The position numbers were made by a program, and so were the translations under genes. Under the pieces are notes generated by a model. The model saw only the letters and a list, made by a program, of their open reading frames with translations. It did no database searches and was not told the origin of the DNA. 64,000 nt of DNA from Guyanagaster necrorhizus (lineage: Eukaryota > Basidiomycota > Agaricomycetes > Agaricales > Physalacriaceae), in the NCBI RefSeq assembly GCF_019112545.1, contig NW_025064911.1, forward strand, positions 130,762 through 194,761, given 5' to 3'. Shown here in pieces: positions 32,856 through 43,578 of this stretch (position 1 is its first letter; the number at the start of each line of letters is the position of its first letter).

Positions 32856-33575
32856 TTAGCAGGCCCGACCCATGTAATCAGGTCTGACACATAGCTTGCT
32901 ACCTCTAAGCCCGAGATCGAGTGGATCGCAACTTTTACGCCGGATTCGCATCACATATCGTGACATATTATGAAGGCTCTTGCCAATCTCTTCGCGCTCC
33001 TCCTCCACAAGCTCTTTGTGGCTACAGAATTCATGCAAGCGCACGACAATGCCTTCAGCGATGTTGAAACACCGCATGGTACCTTGGCTGTAGCTGCGGA
33101 GATCGGATATCAATTGAGGTAAGTCGTCCAGCAGATCCACCCGCATAAATGACGAGCACGGGAAGCACTTCAACATGCGGAGCATTAGCTCATGAATGTA
33201 GGATCCTCGTAGTTCGGTCATTAGTGGAGCCTCGGCATTATCGATAGTCGCTTCGAGGAGAGGAAAGACATCCCTAGCGTGTTGAATGTTCAATCGCATG
33301 GAAGCATAAAGTTTGGCGTAAAACCATGATTTCCATTCACTGAGTGGTTCATCTCTTAAAATGCATGAATTGAAATCCATGACACTCCACATAAACTTCC
33401 ATGCTTCGACCAGAGGATGGAGGAAATCAACTGCAGCGTCTCGGAGGGGCTCTAGAACAGCAAACGTGGTTGGTTTTTGTGAAGGAGCGCATATCGCGAC
33501 TTGGGTTATCAAGTAGTTCATGGTGTGAAAAAAGGACGTCTCCATGACACAGAGAGAGTCGATTGTCTCCTGCAT
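32856..33575 (-). CDS. hypothetical protein, 239 residues
   Basis: A single open frame from 33575 to a TGA-type stop at 32856, starting MQETIDSLCVMETSFFHTM and ending DYMGRAC. It looks mostly helical, without signal peptide or clear membrane span, and has clusters of Arg/Glu near the end (ELVEEEREEIGKSL). I do not recognise a family. Length and composition make it more credible than the surrounding ORFs, but the start could lie in an upstream exon. The sequence just upstream (33.6-34.3 kb) contains a duplicated fragment of the 30-31.7 kb gene. Confidence 0.45.
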   Translation of the reverse strand: MQETIDSLCVMETSFFHTMNYLITQVAICAPSQKPTTFAVLEPLRDAAVDFLHPLVEAWKFMWSVMDFNSCILRDEPLSEWKSWFYAKLYASMRLNIQHARDVFPLLEATIDNAEAPLMTELRGSYIHELMLRMLKCFPCSSFMRVDLLDDLPQLISDLRSYSQGTMRCFNIAEGIVVRLHEFCSHKELVEEEREEIGKSLHNMSRYVMRIRRKSCDPLDLGLRGSKLCVRPDYMGRAC

Positions 33576-33939
33576 AGAAAGTAAATGGTCCTTGAATGCC
33601 CCCTTTGAGAATAAGAAGAATTCTCAATAGATGATTAAAATTTAAAAAGTGAATAATACCTTGAAATCATCTCCAGGGGCAGTTTCCTTTCATTCTTGAG
33701 TGATTTGGCCTTTGAGGAGTGGATAGAGACTCACCATGGAAGAGATACAGATGTTTGGCCAATGGATGAAAAGTAAGCAATGGTGGTGCAACTGTAGTTA
33801 GTACCGTGGTGAATGACTGAGAGAAATGGTGGTCATTCATGATGTTGGAGGATCTGACTTTTAACTCTCAATCAATTGTTTCTGGGGGTCTGAGTTGATG
33901 AACACCAAACTGAAATGATCTGACCCACTGAGCTACCAT

Positions 33940-34260
33940 CCCCTGGTTAAAGTGAGACAGAGTATCAATCAGGAGAAAATTAAAACTGTGGCTACTAGCT
34001 GGAATGACTATCACAGCACCTTGTTGATGTTCCCAATCGATACATTGATCTCTACTTGACTGAGGTTGCATTCTCTTTTCCATCTATATCTGAGAACCAT
34101 CTACTGCCCACACATTTCTCACACACTAAACCTCCTAATTCTTCAGGGTGCATGAAACTGGCAATACCAGTCAAAAGGAATTGAAGGTGAACACTTCCAA
34201 TGATAGCTTCATCTTCCTTCCTTCTCACAGAAGTGTTCGTAACAATATGAAGATGAATGG
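33940..34260 (+). repeat. decayed duplicate of part of the 30-31.7 kb gene
   Basis: The segment parallels 30810-31010 and then jumps to 31220-31350 of the parent gene. Shared stretches include AGCTGGAATGACTATCAC and CCATCTATATCTGAGAACC. The frame is lost. Several differences are CG in the parent and CA or TG here (for example GGACGGAGTATCGATC versus AGACAGAGTATCAATC). Confidence 0.75.
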
Positions 34261-36001
34261 GTGGGTATGAGCAAGTTGGTGCTTACATCATGTAAATCCG
34301 TGATTATTTGATGTCTGACTCCGATGAAATCAGCAGACTGACACAGACATATTGTACAGAGCTCTTGTGAATCCATTGCGTTCCGTTTTAGCGTAACGAT
34401 GCCTTTGCGGTTCACATACTTGTCTAACTAACACGCATTTCGGATATGGATGGCATGTGCTTGGGCCGTGGTGTACGCGCCTAATCGAGTGAGCGTGGAA
34501 ATTGAGCCTGGTTTCTGTCAGCAGCACACAATTATCGGAACGCAGTACAAAACTTTGGATTTCTCTGTGTTTCTGGTAATACAGCGGTGCGAGAAGACAA
34601 TAGAGAACAAAAGAAGGTAGAGTGAAAGAAAGGCAGTCGAATGGATGAGAGAGTATGGGGTTATCACGCGGAGAAAAGAAAACTAACACGGGCACACTGT
34701 CCTAGGACGAATCAGTGGTGGTGACATTGGAGTGGAGGATGACGTACGATAACTCTGGGAGATGCAGCAGAATTTGAAGGGGCCGGAAGTAAACGAATCA
34801 GGCGATAAGGCAGAAACTCCCGTAATCGTCGACGGGGCAGTCAACGTCAACGGATACGCCTATAGCGGGGCATTGGCAGGCCCTTCGCTCTGTGTCTAAC
34901 TCTGTGATCCTATGCACAGACACACCCACCTCCCTCCGCACGCCATCCCCTTCCTATGCACTCCCTCCTCTCCTCTCCGCGCATGACCCGGCTCGCTCAT
35001 CTTGGCTTATCTCCCACCACCATCTTATCGATGACGCATAGACCTAAATGATGGTGTCAGCAAGGACCACGGAATCTGGAGATATCGCGTGCGCTGCACC
35101 AATTTGCCGAGGGTGCCTGAGCCTTAATGGTCGTCACTCGTGCGCACAGCTCCAAAATCTCGCAGATGTTGCAATCTTGAGCAATATCGTGGACCAATCC
35201 TTTCTTCCTTCAAGCCCTCTCTCGAGTCGAATTTCACTGGAGCGCGCATGCAGTGCTGGCCTTCGATTGAGGGTCAACTTGACGAACATAATCTCAAGAA
35301 ATTACCGACGCAACGCATTTGAGGCAGATCCTTGAAGAGCGGGGTTAAATGTAAGGCTCGGCTAACTTCAATAGGGATACTTCATCTATAGACTGTTACT
35401 GTTATCAGATAAAAACATAAGGGAATACTTACAGTAACCATCCTGAGCACTGAAGACGGAATTGGATGTAGATACTGGGGGCTGAATGTCGCCAACGGGC
35501 AGTCCCGCATTCTGATATCAATTTCAGTATGAGTGCTGCTCGGGTGCCCGTCTAGTCCCCAGCGCCCGCGTTACACAACGTGAACACAAACTCGGCCTTT
35601 GCAATACCTGACTGCCATGGCCCGTAGCCCGAGATATTCATCATGGAAAGCGCGAGAGGCAGGGTAAAGAAAGATTTACAAAGTTTGGTTATTTGTTCAC
35701 CATCGTGCAACGAGGAAGGCGACGAGCTTCTCGGCGTCGTTATTGTCGTGACCTTTGAATTTTGAAGTCTTGGGATCCTTGCTATCATTGTTGCAAGGTA
35801 TTTCTCACCGCCAATCGTCAGAACGCAGTACAATTTTGAATTTCTCTTCAAGTCCCCGTGTTTCTGGTAATACAGCGAGGCATAAGCGATGTAAGAAAAA
35901 CGAATTGAATAAATGGAGGGTGAAAAAATTGACACCGAAGGTTGGATATAAAGTAGAAGAAAAGAAAGGCGGTTGAACAAGAGAGTCAACAGGTGAGGAT
36001 C
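34261..36001. other. intergenic with a short duplicated segment
   Basis: No recognisable gene. Segments at about 34533-34590 and 35819-35880 are similar (GAACGCAGTACAA and GTTTCTGGTAATACAGCG in both), giving two minus-strand ORFs that share LYYQKH. A C/T-rich tract lies at 34920-34985. A minus-strand frame ending TTCTGCCTTATCGCCTGA (34800-34817) would end CLIA but has no ATG. Confidence 0.45.
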
Positions 36002-36190
36002 TATTGACAGAAGAATATATGTGAGTATCTCAGTCGGGCACAACGTGGGTAAAGCGACTGAGGCATACAGATAGGAACGGCTGGACTATATAGGTGATCG
36101 GGAAACGACAGGAGGTGTAAGTATATATAAGGCAAATAGAGCGAGTGATCAAAAGTAAGATAAGATGAAACGTACGGATATCCTCCAACA
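36002..36190 (-). repeat. 3' LTR of the copia element (short form)
   Basis: 189 bp, TGTTGGAGGA at its 5' end and CTGTCAATA at its 3' end on the minus strand. It lacks a 52-bp block present in the 5' LTR. Confidence 0.88.
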
Positions 36191-36200
36191 CTCCCCCATA
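36191..36200 (-). promoter_or_regulatory. copia polypurine tract
   Basis: Minus strand TATGGGGGAG directly precedes the 3' LTR, as expected for the plus-strand DNA primer. Confidence 0.75.
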
Positions 36201-36301
36201 TCCGTTCAATCTACTGGGATAACATTGAGCATCTCGAGGTAACCATTGTGCATATCACGAGGCAAGGGCTTGGTGAACATATCTGCAGGGTTTGCGTTCC
36301 C

Positions 36302-38197
36302 TCAAACAAACTCGACACGTAATTCACCGTCCTTCACGAGCTCCCTAATGAAATGCTCTCGAATGCGGATATGCTTGACTTTCTGATGGGACCATGTGTT
36401 TGTTGTTAATGCTACAGCACCCTGGTTGTCACCGTACAATACACCGGGGCGAGGCTGAGGTAGTTGGACCTCATCCATCCAAGACAATATCCACATCATC
36501 TGTTGCGCCGCACAAGTAAGGGAAATGTATTCAGCCTCGACAGTGGACAGGGCGACGGTAGCCTGACGCTTTGAGCTCCAGCAAATCGGACCACCCGCCA
36601 TGGTGAAGACGTAGCCAGACGTCGAACGAGTTGTGTCCCTACAACCTCCATAGTCCGCATCTACAAATCCAACAGGTGTTAACGGCTGCTCACACGAGAA
36701 GGAGATACCAAGGTCCATTGTCTCCTTTATATACCCAAGGACATGTATTAATGCTTTCCAGTGCTCTATTCCTGGGTTAGACTGGAAGCGAGCGAGCAGG
36801 CTCACAGGAAAGCACAAGTCGGGACGAGTTGCAAGCTGTCCCCACATAACGCGGCCTAGCAGTCGTCGGTATGGGAATCTTTCCATAGCATCCTTCTCTG
36901 CTTGGGTATTCGGAGACTGTGACATGTCGAGTACGATTCCAACAGGTAGGGGGGTGGTCCGTGATCGTACGTATCCAAGGTTGAAGTCCAAAAATACATT
37001 CTCCCAATATGGACGCTGCGAGAAGGTGATGGTGCCAGCCTCAAGGTCTTGTTCAATCTTCATCCCCAGAAAATAATGGTTCTCCCCCATATTGGTGAGC
37101 TCCCATTTCTCCTCTAATTCCTTCTTCCGTCGGCTCGCCTCCTCTGTAGTCGACGATGCTCCCCACACATCGTCAGTGTAAGTGTCTGTGATGGTATACT
37201 CATCTCCAGGCTTGCCAATGGTGCGTACACATGGGTCTGCCTTCGATGCACGGTATCCAAGGTCTTCATAGGTTTTCTCAAGCATCTCGAACCAATCATG
37301 GCCACCCTGCATAGTCCCATAAATAGTATGGACAAGTTTGCACACCTTATCCTCTTGTCCTTTGACTATGTACCCTGGGGGCTGACACATATAGATGTCT
37401 TCTTTTGTCTCACTATTCAAGTATGCCGAAACGAAGTCCACTTGCCATAAGACAAGATCGAGCTTTGCGGCAACAGCAGCCAACATCCGTACAGATTCGA
37501 GACGGGTCACCGCAGCCCAAGTGTCATTATAGTCGAGTCCATACTGTTGAGTATAGCCCTTCCCAACGAGCCTCGCCTTGTCTCTGATCCAGTTACCATC
37601 GCCATCCCATTTCATACTATAGACCCATTTACAATCCATCACGTTCACACCTACCGGTCTGTCGACTAGATCCCATGTATGCTTCATCATATGCATTTGG
37701 TATTCCACATCCATAGCTGCCTTCCATCGCTCTTCATCAACACGCAGTGCATCTTGATGATTTCGTGGGATATATGGGTCAGGTGGATTACCAGAAGCCA
37801 TTGAAGCATGTGGCTGTTTGCTGTTGGTTGCCCAGTCATTTCTGCTTGCATGGGCCTCAGCCTCTCGTTGCTTTGACATCAGAGATTCGGCAGCATCAGC
37901 ACTGGGACGCATTAAGCGCGTTGATCGGCGAAGAGTTGGTTCTGTGGGAGCATCTGGCATTTGCTCGGTTGGCTCGGTTGGCATAGGCATCTCGGTATGA
38001 GTAGAAGTGGTGAGTGCAGGTTCGTCCTCCATCTCTCCCATACTCACACTTCGGTGTGCTGGTCCTTCATCAAAGATGATATCACAAGACACGAACACAC
38101 GTCCCGATTGATCAAGTACATAGTAATTGGACCCTGAGTATCCCAGAAAGGTGCATTTCTTTGATCGATCATCGAGTTTGCTTCCGCCATCTACCAA
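36302..38197 (-). pseudogene. copia RT and RNase H (3' part of pol)
   Basis: An open stretch of 631 residues. RT: WKAAMDVEYQMHMMKHTWDL (typical copia entry block), DCKWVYSMKW, WQVDFVSAYLNSETKEDIYM (first catalytic Asp), and the YTDD box in DTYTDDVWGAS. RNase H: GFVDADYGGCRDTTRSTSGY, CWSSKRQATVALSTVEAEY and GDNQGAVAL. The frame ends at a TGA (36302-36304) that interrupts a still readable continuation, GNANPADMFTKPLPRDMHNG, so the true C-terminus lies further on. The stop fits CGA changed to TGA. Confidence 0.9.
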
Positions 38198-39016
38198 AAC
38201 CCCACCAGCTATAGGTTTCTTTGCTCAGCAAGTGGATCTGAACACTCGTAAAAATCCCACGTTCTGTCGTCACTTCGAGAAACCCTCTGCTGGTACCACT
38301 CCAGGATGGTGACTCGAAGGAACAAGGTTTCGCGTGAAGATTAACATAGAGGCAGCCTCAGCCCAGTAGCGGTCGGCAAGGCCAAAGTCACTTAGTAGAG
38401 CTCTTGTATCCTCCATGGTGGTGCGTAGGGCACATTCAGCTAATCCATTCTGGGCTGATGAGTGGGGTGCGGTTAATTCCAGGATGATCCCATGCTCCTC
38501 ACAATATTATTTCCACTTTACCCCTGCAAAAGCACGATCAGCACATATACGCTTAAGCTTTCGGCCAGTCTGGGTCTCAGCCATGTGCCTGTATCTGTCA
38601 AAAGCAGCCACAGTAGTGTCATCTGCTTTGTCTGCCAGGAATTCCCCCGCCTTGAACGATGTACCACTATTGACGAATATCATCATATAAGTCTTTCCAC
38701 TCAGTGATGCCGTTTGAGACAGTCCCCACATATCTGTTGCAACAAGCTTCAGTGGGTCGATGTTGGGATCGGTGGGCTCATCGAAGGGACGGTGAGCATG
38801 TCTCGCTAGAATACAGTCCTCACAGCATCCCTGAATAGGCTCTGAGGTAATTTCCAAGCCATCCACCAGCCTTTTTGATGCCATCTCCTCGATTTTTGCA
38901 GGGCTCATGTGGACAAAACGGCGGTGCTAAGTACTCAGCGAAGTGGGAGATGTGTGGGATGCCATAGCTTGGAGGCTAGGTGCAGCATCCAGCACATACA
39001 TGCCATCCAAGCCTCA
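38198..39016 (-). pseudogene. copia integrase, interrupted by stops
   Basis: Zinc-binding part: HRRFVHMSPAKIEEM with CCEDCILARHAHRPF. Core: VATDMWGLSQTASL (first Asp), RICADRAFAGVKWK (second Asp), and LTAPHSSAQNGLAECALR (the Glu region). Stops occur at the protease-integrase boundary (39014-39016), just before the HRRF block, and after KWK at 38507-38509, all in the single pol frame. Confidence 0.88.
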
Positions 39017-39730
39017 CCCAGCAAAGATCTCTTTATCAGACTTATCCTGAACAACTGCACGGCCATCAGAGAACACAGTTGACAACCCAGCCTTGTCTAA
39101 GGCGCTTACGGAGATGAGATTTGCGGCGAGTGAAGGTGAATGCAAGGCATTTTTGAAGGTGAGCTTAACATCTCTTCCATTCAGTCTGAAGATCTTTGTT
39201 GCTGTACCCTGGCCCAGAATCTCGAACGTTCCCTTTCCCTCAACTGCAGATGAGCCAGTACGGAAAGCTACTGGCATATACTCTGTGAAGTCATCACGAT
39301 TCCTGAAGAAGTAGTCGCTCGCGCCAGAATCCATGAAGGTTAGAGTGATGGCTGGGGTACGGCCTTCAAATGTAGTCGTGACAAAGGCTGTTGTAGCAGG
39401 GTCAGCCTTGTATATAAAGTGTCCTACATTCTCAATGTTAGCCTTACTAGTGTCTATACTCTTGACAGAAGGTATCTCATCATCTCCAGCAACATCTTCA
39501 TCATCAGAGTCATCGACGTCAGTGAGAGGAGGCATTTCGAGGTCTGTCTCTTCTTCAACCTTTGACATCAATATAGTGCTGCTCTCTGTTTTATCCCAGC
39601 ACCAGAAGGAATGGGTACCATTCCACTCATATATCCTCTCGCCAGTGCTGCCATCCTCAATTACAATGCCATCATCATCACGATCGGCTTCCACTGTAGT
39701 AGCACACACAGCAAGTACAAAATGCCTCAT
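39014..39730 (-). pseudogene. copia protease region
   Basis: An open part of pol, 238 residues, with the retropepsin active site FMDSGASDYFF (about 39305-39335) and NLISVSALDKAGL further on, the usual copia protease to pre-integrase stretch. An acidic linker (DVDDSDDEDVAGDDE) precedes it. The active site D-S-G is intact. Confidence 0.88.
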
Positions 39731-39775
39731 AGTATCAGCCGTGGTGTTCGAGATTGCCTGGTTTGCACGGCGAGG

Positions 39776-40609
39776 TCAGCCGAAGTTGGCAGGGAATTGT
39801 CTCTCCTTTCCCTCTCCTGGCCAATAACAATTCTTGGTGGTGTGCCTAGTCTTATCACGGGTCTTGCAATCTGGATTGCGACATCCACGTACCACGACAG
39901 AGGTTCTGACTCCAGCCGCAAGTGCTTGGGAGTTGGCAGGACCTTTACTCGCTGCACGAAGCGTGGTGGCATGGGTTTGGAGATGGGAAAACACATCAGA
40001 GGACATTGGCATGCCGTATAAACTTGGGAGGATAGGCATCCAGTGATCAGTCGGGATTATCGAGCGAATAATTATTCCCTTGAACTTCTGATCACTCAAT
40101 GCTGTGGTTCGGAGGTCATTCACAGCTCGTCGTTTCGTGCGCAGGTCAGCGACGTGGATATTGATGTCACTGTTCCTGTCAAACTTCGCCGTATTCAGCA
40201 ATGCCTCAGCCTCGGAAAGGGCTATATCTGTTTTCTTTGCATGTTCCGCAGCAACAGAGTCCCAGCATTCCTTTGCCGTTCCATCAGTCTTGACCCCTAG
40301 ACCAATAGGGTCGAGAACGTTGAGGACGATGTTCGAGTGGGCGAGCTGATCACGAAAGACCCACTCGTCATACGAGGGAGAGGATGAGTATATGGGAGTA
40401 GGGTCTGGTGGGAGGGGTGTGGTAGTAGTCATGGCTGTGGTAGTGGTGGTGGGGATGGCAGGACAGACAGTAGTTCCTGCAATGTATCCCCATAGGCCTT
40501 TTCCCTTCAGTAACTCAGTAAGTTGGAGTTTCCATGAGGCGTAGTTCTTTCCATTGAAATGGCTACTCGTGTCAGGGAGGATAGTGACTCCCGACATCGA
40601 CAACATCAT
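39776..40609 (-). pseudogene. copia gag
   Basis: 277 residues starting near MMLSMSGVTILPDTSSHFNG; reads GKNYASWKLQLTELLKGKGL and LTEL-type copia Gag text, then a cysteine-bearing knuckle CRNPDCKTRDKTRH with KNCYWPGEG. It ends at TGA 39776-39778 while the same frame continues into protease (PRRANQAISNTT), so the stop is a recent nonsense change or a suppressible boundary. Confidence 0.85.
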
Positions 40610-40718
40610 TTAGGGGTGTGGTGTAAAGTGGTGAGAGTAGTGGTATGGTATAAATTCAAGCGGTAAGTTGAGTCGAAATTCCGTTGCATATTCTTCTTGA
40701 CTGAGTAGTTATAGGCAA

Positions 40719-40732
40719 CAGAGCCCATAACC
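40719..40732 (-). promoter_or_regulatory. copia primer-binding site, half-tRNA type
   Basis: Directly after the 5' LTR the minus strand reads GGTTATGGGCTCTG. This resembles the complement of an initiator-methionine tRNA anticodon arm (the CAT anticodon is covered by ATG), the internal half-tRNA primer known from Drosophila copia and other Ty1/copia elements, rather than the complement of a tRNA 3' end. Confidence 0.65.
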
Positions 40733-40973
40733 TATTGACAGAAGAATATATGTGAGTATCTACGAACGAGTGTAAGTATCATAGTCATAAGCACAGTAGG
40801 GATATACATACCTCAGTCGGGCACAACATGGGTGAAGTGACTGAGGCATACAGATAGGAATGGCTGGACTATATAGGTGATCGGGAAACGACAGGAGGTG
40901 TAAGTATATATAAGGCAAATAGAGTGAGTGATCAAAAGTAAGATAAGATGAAACGTATGGATATCCTCCAACA
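40733..40973 (-). repeat. 5' LTR of the copia element (long form)
   Basis: 241 bp with the same ends as the 3' LTR. Outside the 52-bp extra block (about 40757-40810) the two LTRs differ at only a handful of sites, almost all CG in the 3' LTR and TG or CA here. Confidence 0.88.
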
Positions 40974-41325
40974 GGATCAGGGTGGGCTATCACATGGAAT
41001 AAAGAGACAAAGAGCGCACGCTATCAAAGTGCTTAAAATCCATCAGCGGTAGTGCCATCAGGATAAGGGTCGACGTACAATAATGCTGAGAGAAGTACAG
41101 TTTTAAGTAAAGACAATAGGCTCCATTGAGAATGGGTTCTCTACAAGAGAAAACAGTAAGAAGAGGCAGATTGACAGAGAAACCGAAGATGCACAAGAAA
41201 TCGAAAGCCTCAAGGCATAAGTTATTTAGGCTCTACCAGATTAGGAGCAATGACAAGCCTGGAGGAGCACTGCTCGGCACTTCGTGGTGTGTTACAAAAA
41301 AATAGACCAACCTCTATCTCCCGAC

Positions 41326-41487
41326 TTATGCAATAACACAGAAAGCAATGGGGTTACCAGAATCATAGTGTTCCATGTTGATTGGTACTGGGACAAGTTC
41401 TTCGATGCTGACCATGGCAGTACACACATGGAGATCGAGGGAAGGCTCGAGTTCGGTGTCGACGGAGAGGCTGATGAAGGTATCCAT
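41326..41487 (-). CDS. mating pheromone precursor, CaaX box CVIA
   Basis: A 53-residue ORF: starts MDTFISLSVDTELEPSLD, contains INMEHYDSGNPIAF, and ends CVIA with a TAA stop at 41326-41328. All hallmarks of a basidiomycete lipopeptide pheromone precursor are present: Met-Asp start, acidic middle, a charged Glu-His (possible maturation site) ten residues before the Cys, an aromatic residue next to the Cys, and a perfect CaaX. The mature factor would be about ten residues, farnesylated and carboxymethylated, secreted by a dedicated ABC exporter. It lies 0.56 kb from the intact receptor at 42046-43578 on the same strand. A longer plus-strand ORF covers the same bases but has no family features. 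Confidence 0.92.
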   Translation of the reverse strand: MDTFISLSVDTELEPSLDLHVCTAMVSIEELVPVPINMEHYDSGNPIAFCVIA

Positions 41488-42045
41488 GGAGTGCTAATGG
41501 TAGTGAAGGGGATGCGACATATTGCGCTGAGTTGGTGGTTTAGCTAATGTTAGGGCATCTTAGAGTTACCGCATTATTAATTATTGGGATTTCTTGTAAG
41601 GATTTAATGCACCAAATCAGTTAAATGCTTAAGGTGATTTTACAACAGGGTCCGTACCCTTTGTAGATGCTCAAGACGCTGAAAATATTGCAATATTTTG
41701 GTGATCCGCTCAACCTGGAAAGGTAAATTCCTCCTTCTTTGGATCATTTTGTCCTGAATATCACATCAACAAGCCGTTCCAGCTTTCGGACTTACGGGAA
41801 CCAAGTATCAATAAAATAGGGATGTCACATCGGGACATAAAATCTACTGGGACCATTATTTGTCACCAAATCCTCACGGTAAGTTATCCATTAACTTGCG
41901 GAACTCGTTACGAAACTCTATTTATTTCTTTGGCGACATCGCATCGCGTACATTTCGTTTCATGGCAAGTCTTTGTTGCAAAGTAAAGTATGTAAAAGAT
42001 AAAAGATACATTGAAGACGGAGTTGATACAGTAAATAAGTGCTTA

Positions 42046-43578
42046 TCATATAGCATGGTACTGATTTTCCAGATTGCCAGTAGGTTCGGGTTTCTCGTCA
42101 AAATCTTTCTCCTCCTTATTAAAGTAAGGAAATTGCGGCGACTGCTGCACAGTCGAAGATTCAGATGTCGAGATTGTGTCATCCACCGTCATAGTGGTAG
42201 ATGGAGAAGTAGGTGTTGGGGGTGCCTTGATATCTTGAAGAGGTGTACAGTCTGTAGCGAGCGAACTGGAAGGGGAGTATTCTGGCAACGATAAAGCAAA
42301 TTTTCGCGGGGGCTTCGGCTTTTGTTGACTACCACTTCGGTCAGTTAACAATTGACATTGGAAGGGGGGGGGGACTTACGAAGGATCCTTCTGGGGAGGC
42401 AGGGGCGGTTGTTGGTACCCAAGTCGTTTAAGGGCGGCATTGAATAGAGCACGATGGTGCTTCCTCGCCTCGTGTACAAATCCGAAAAAGCAAAAAAACA
42501 CCAAGGGACATAGGACAGTTATCCATCGTGAAGTCTCGTAAGACGCCACAAGCATTTCGTTCGATCGCCAGATCAGTGCAGGTACTTGAACGATGCGTGA
42601 ATATTGATAGTGCGTATCCGACCAGCTCCTCCATGGCTCAATCGGCTCTGAAGTCGCACAAAGGCAGAGCACCGCTATCGCCAGTGGCGTCGTACAGCAT
42701 ATTTCCGTCGTGGCTAAAGCCATGAGTCGAAAGTATCGGCTGATGGTTAGAGATTGGTTGGAAGACAGGAATTGGCTGAATTCTAGGCGGCGGCGATGGA
42801 AGGCGCGAAGTGTAAGGACTGGTGAAGGCAATTGGCGATTAATTTCGCGGAAAGCAAACGTATGTGAAAGAAACTTACCACAGTAAAACGCTGATATCAG
42901 TCCGATGATGATGGGCCACATGAAGTTAATGAAATAAGAGAGCAATGTGTTGTAGATGGCAGGAGCACAGCCGATATTTTCATAAATGTTGAAACGATGG
43001 CCTTGTACAACGTATTCTATGTAGGACATGAGTTTCAGCCTGACTAGTACGCGTATGAGACGATACGAACGCAGAGTAATAAAGCACAAAGGAAAAAGGA
43101 GGCAAATAAGGCTGTCGACGAGAACAGCGCGTCGTTTCTGGATACAACACGCCAATGTCAGCACATTGCATTACGACAATGGTTGTAGTGACGAACCTCA
43201 GCGGGCGTCACTGACGCCGCCTGCACACTCGCGATTTGGTAGAGCCGTCTTTGAATACACATACAGGACGCAGGTACAGCAACAGAGGCACCAATCTGAA
43301 TTCGAATGGCTGCAGCAAGCGTCAAAGACAGTATAGGTGGCAAGGAATGAAAAGCCCGTACAAATTTCGCACCACCATGGTGCCCAGTTGGTAACATTGT
43401 CGGCCCACACGATCGAGTTTACGAATTGATTGAGACTTGCGAGGGAGGCCCATATCATGAAATAGCATGTTCCAGAGTTCCACGCTGCTAGATGCCATTG
43501 AAGGGGAATGAGGGGGAGAATAAACCCAAAGAATGCGAAGATAGGAAAGAGTGGGTAGGTGGGGTCCGAGGACCGCAT
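42046..43578 (-). CDS. STE3-type mating pheromone receptor (GPCR), intact, six exons
   Basis: Seven-helix receptor of the plasma membrane that binds a lipopeptide pheromone and activates the mating G-protein/MAPK pathway. Exons (minus strand): 43578-43362, 43309-43197, 43137-43071, 43016-42879, 42818-42380, 42328-42046. All introns are GT-AG, 47-60 bp, and the joined length is 1257 nt (418 residues plus stop). Family marks: N-terminal LPLIPLQWHLAAWNSGT, VWADNVTNWAPWWCEI, the VVQGHRFNIYENIGC signature between helices 3 and 4, ISRYFRLMALATTEI, SWSDTHYQYSRIV, and FFGFVHEARKHH after helix 7. The cytoplasmic tail is Ser/Thr/Pro-rich, as usual. Start chosen at MRSSDPTYPLFP, ahead of helix 1. No break found. 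Confidence 0.94.

Larger units (their letters stand above)
36002..40973 (-). mobile_element. Ty1/copia LTR retrotransposon, complete, with target duplication GGATC
   Basis: A 4972-bp element flanked by a 5-bp direct repeat GGATC (35997-36001 and 40974-40978). Minus-strand order: 5' LTR 40733-40973, primer-binding site, gag, protease, integrase, RT, RNase H, polypurine tract, 3' LTR 36002-36190. Integrase before RT defines Ty1/copia. The whole gag-pol is one frame, interrupted only by stop codons with no frameshift, so inactivation is recent and by point changes. It separates the two receptor clusters of the mating locus. Confidence 0.93.

Noticed and set aside
39333..39827. 164-codon plus-strand ORF
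   Set aside because: Antisense to copia gag-protease.
41284..41547. 87-codon plus-strand ORF
   Set aside because: It is the antisense shadow of the CVIA pheromone gene at 41326-41487 and has no family features.
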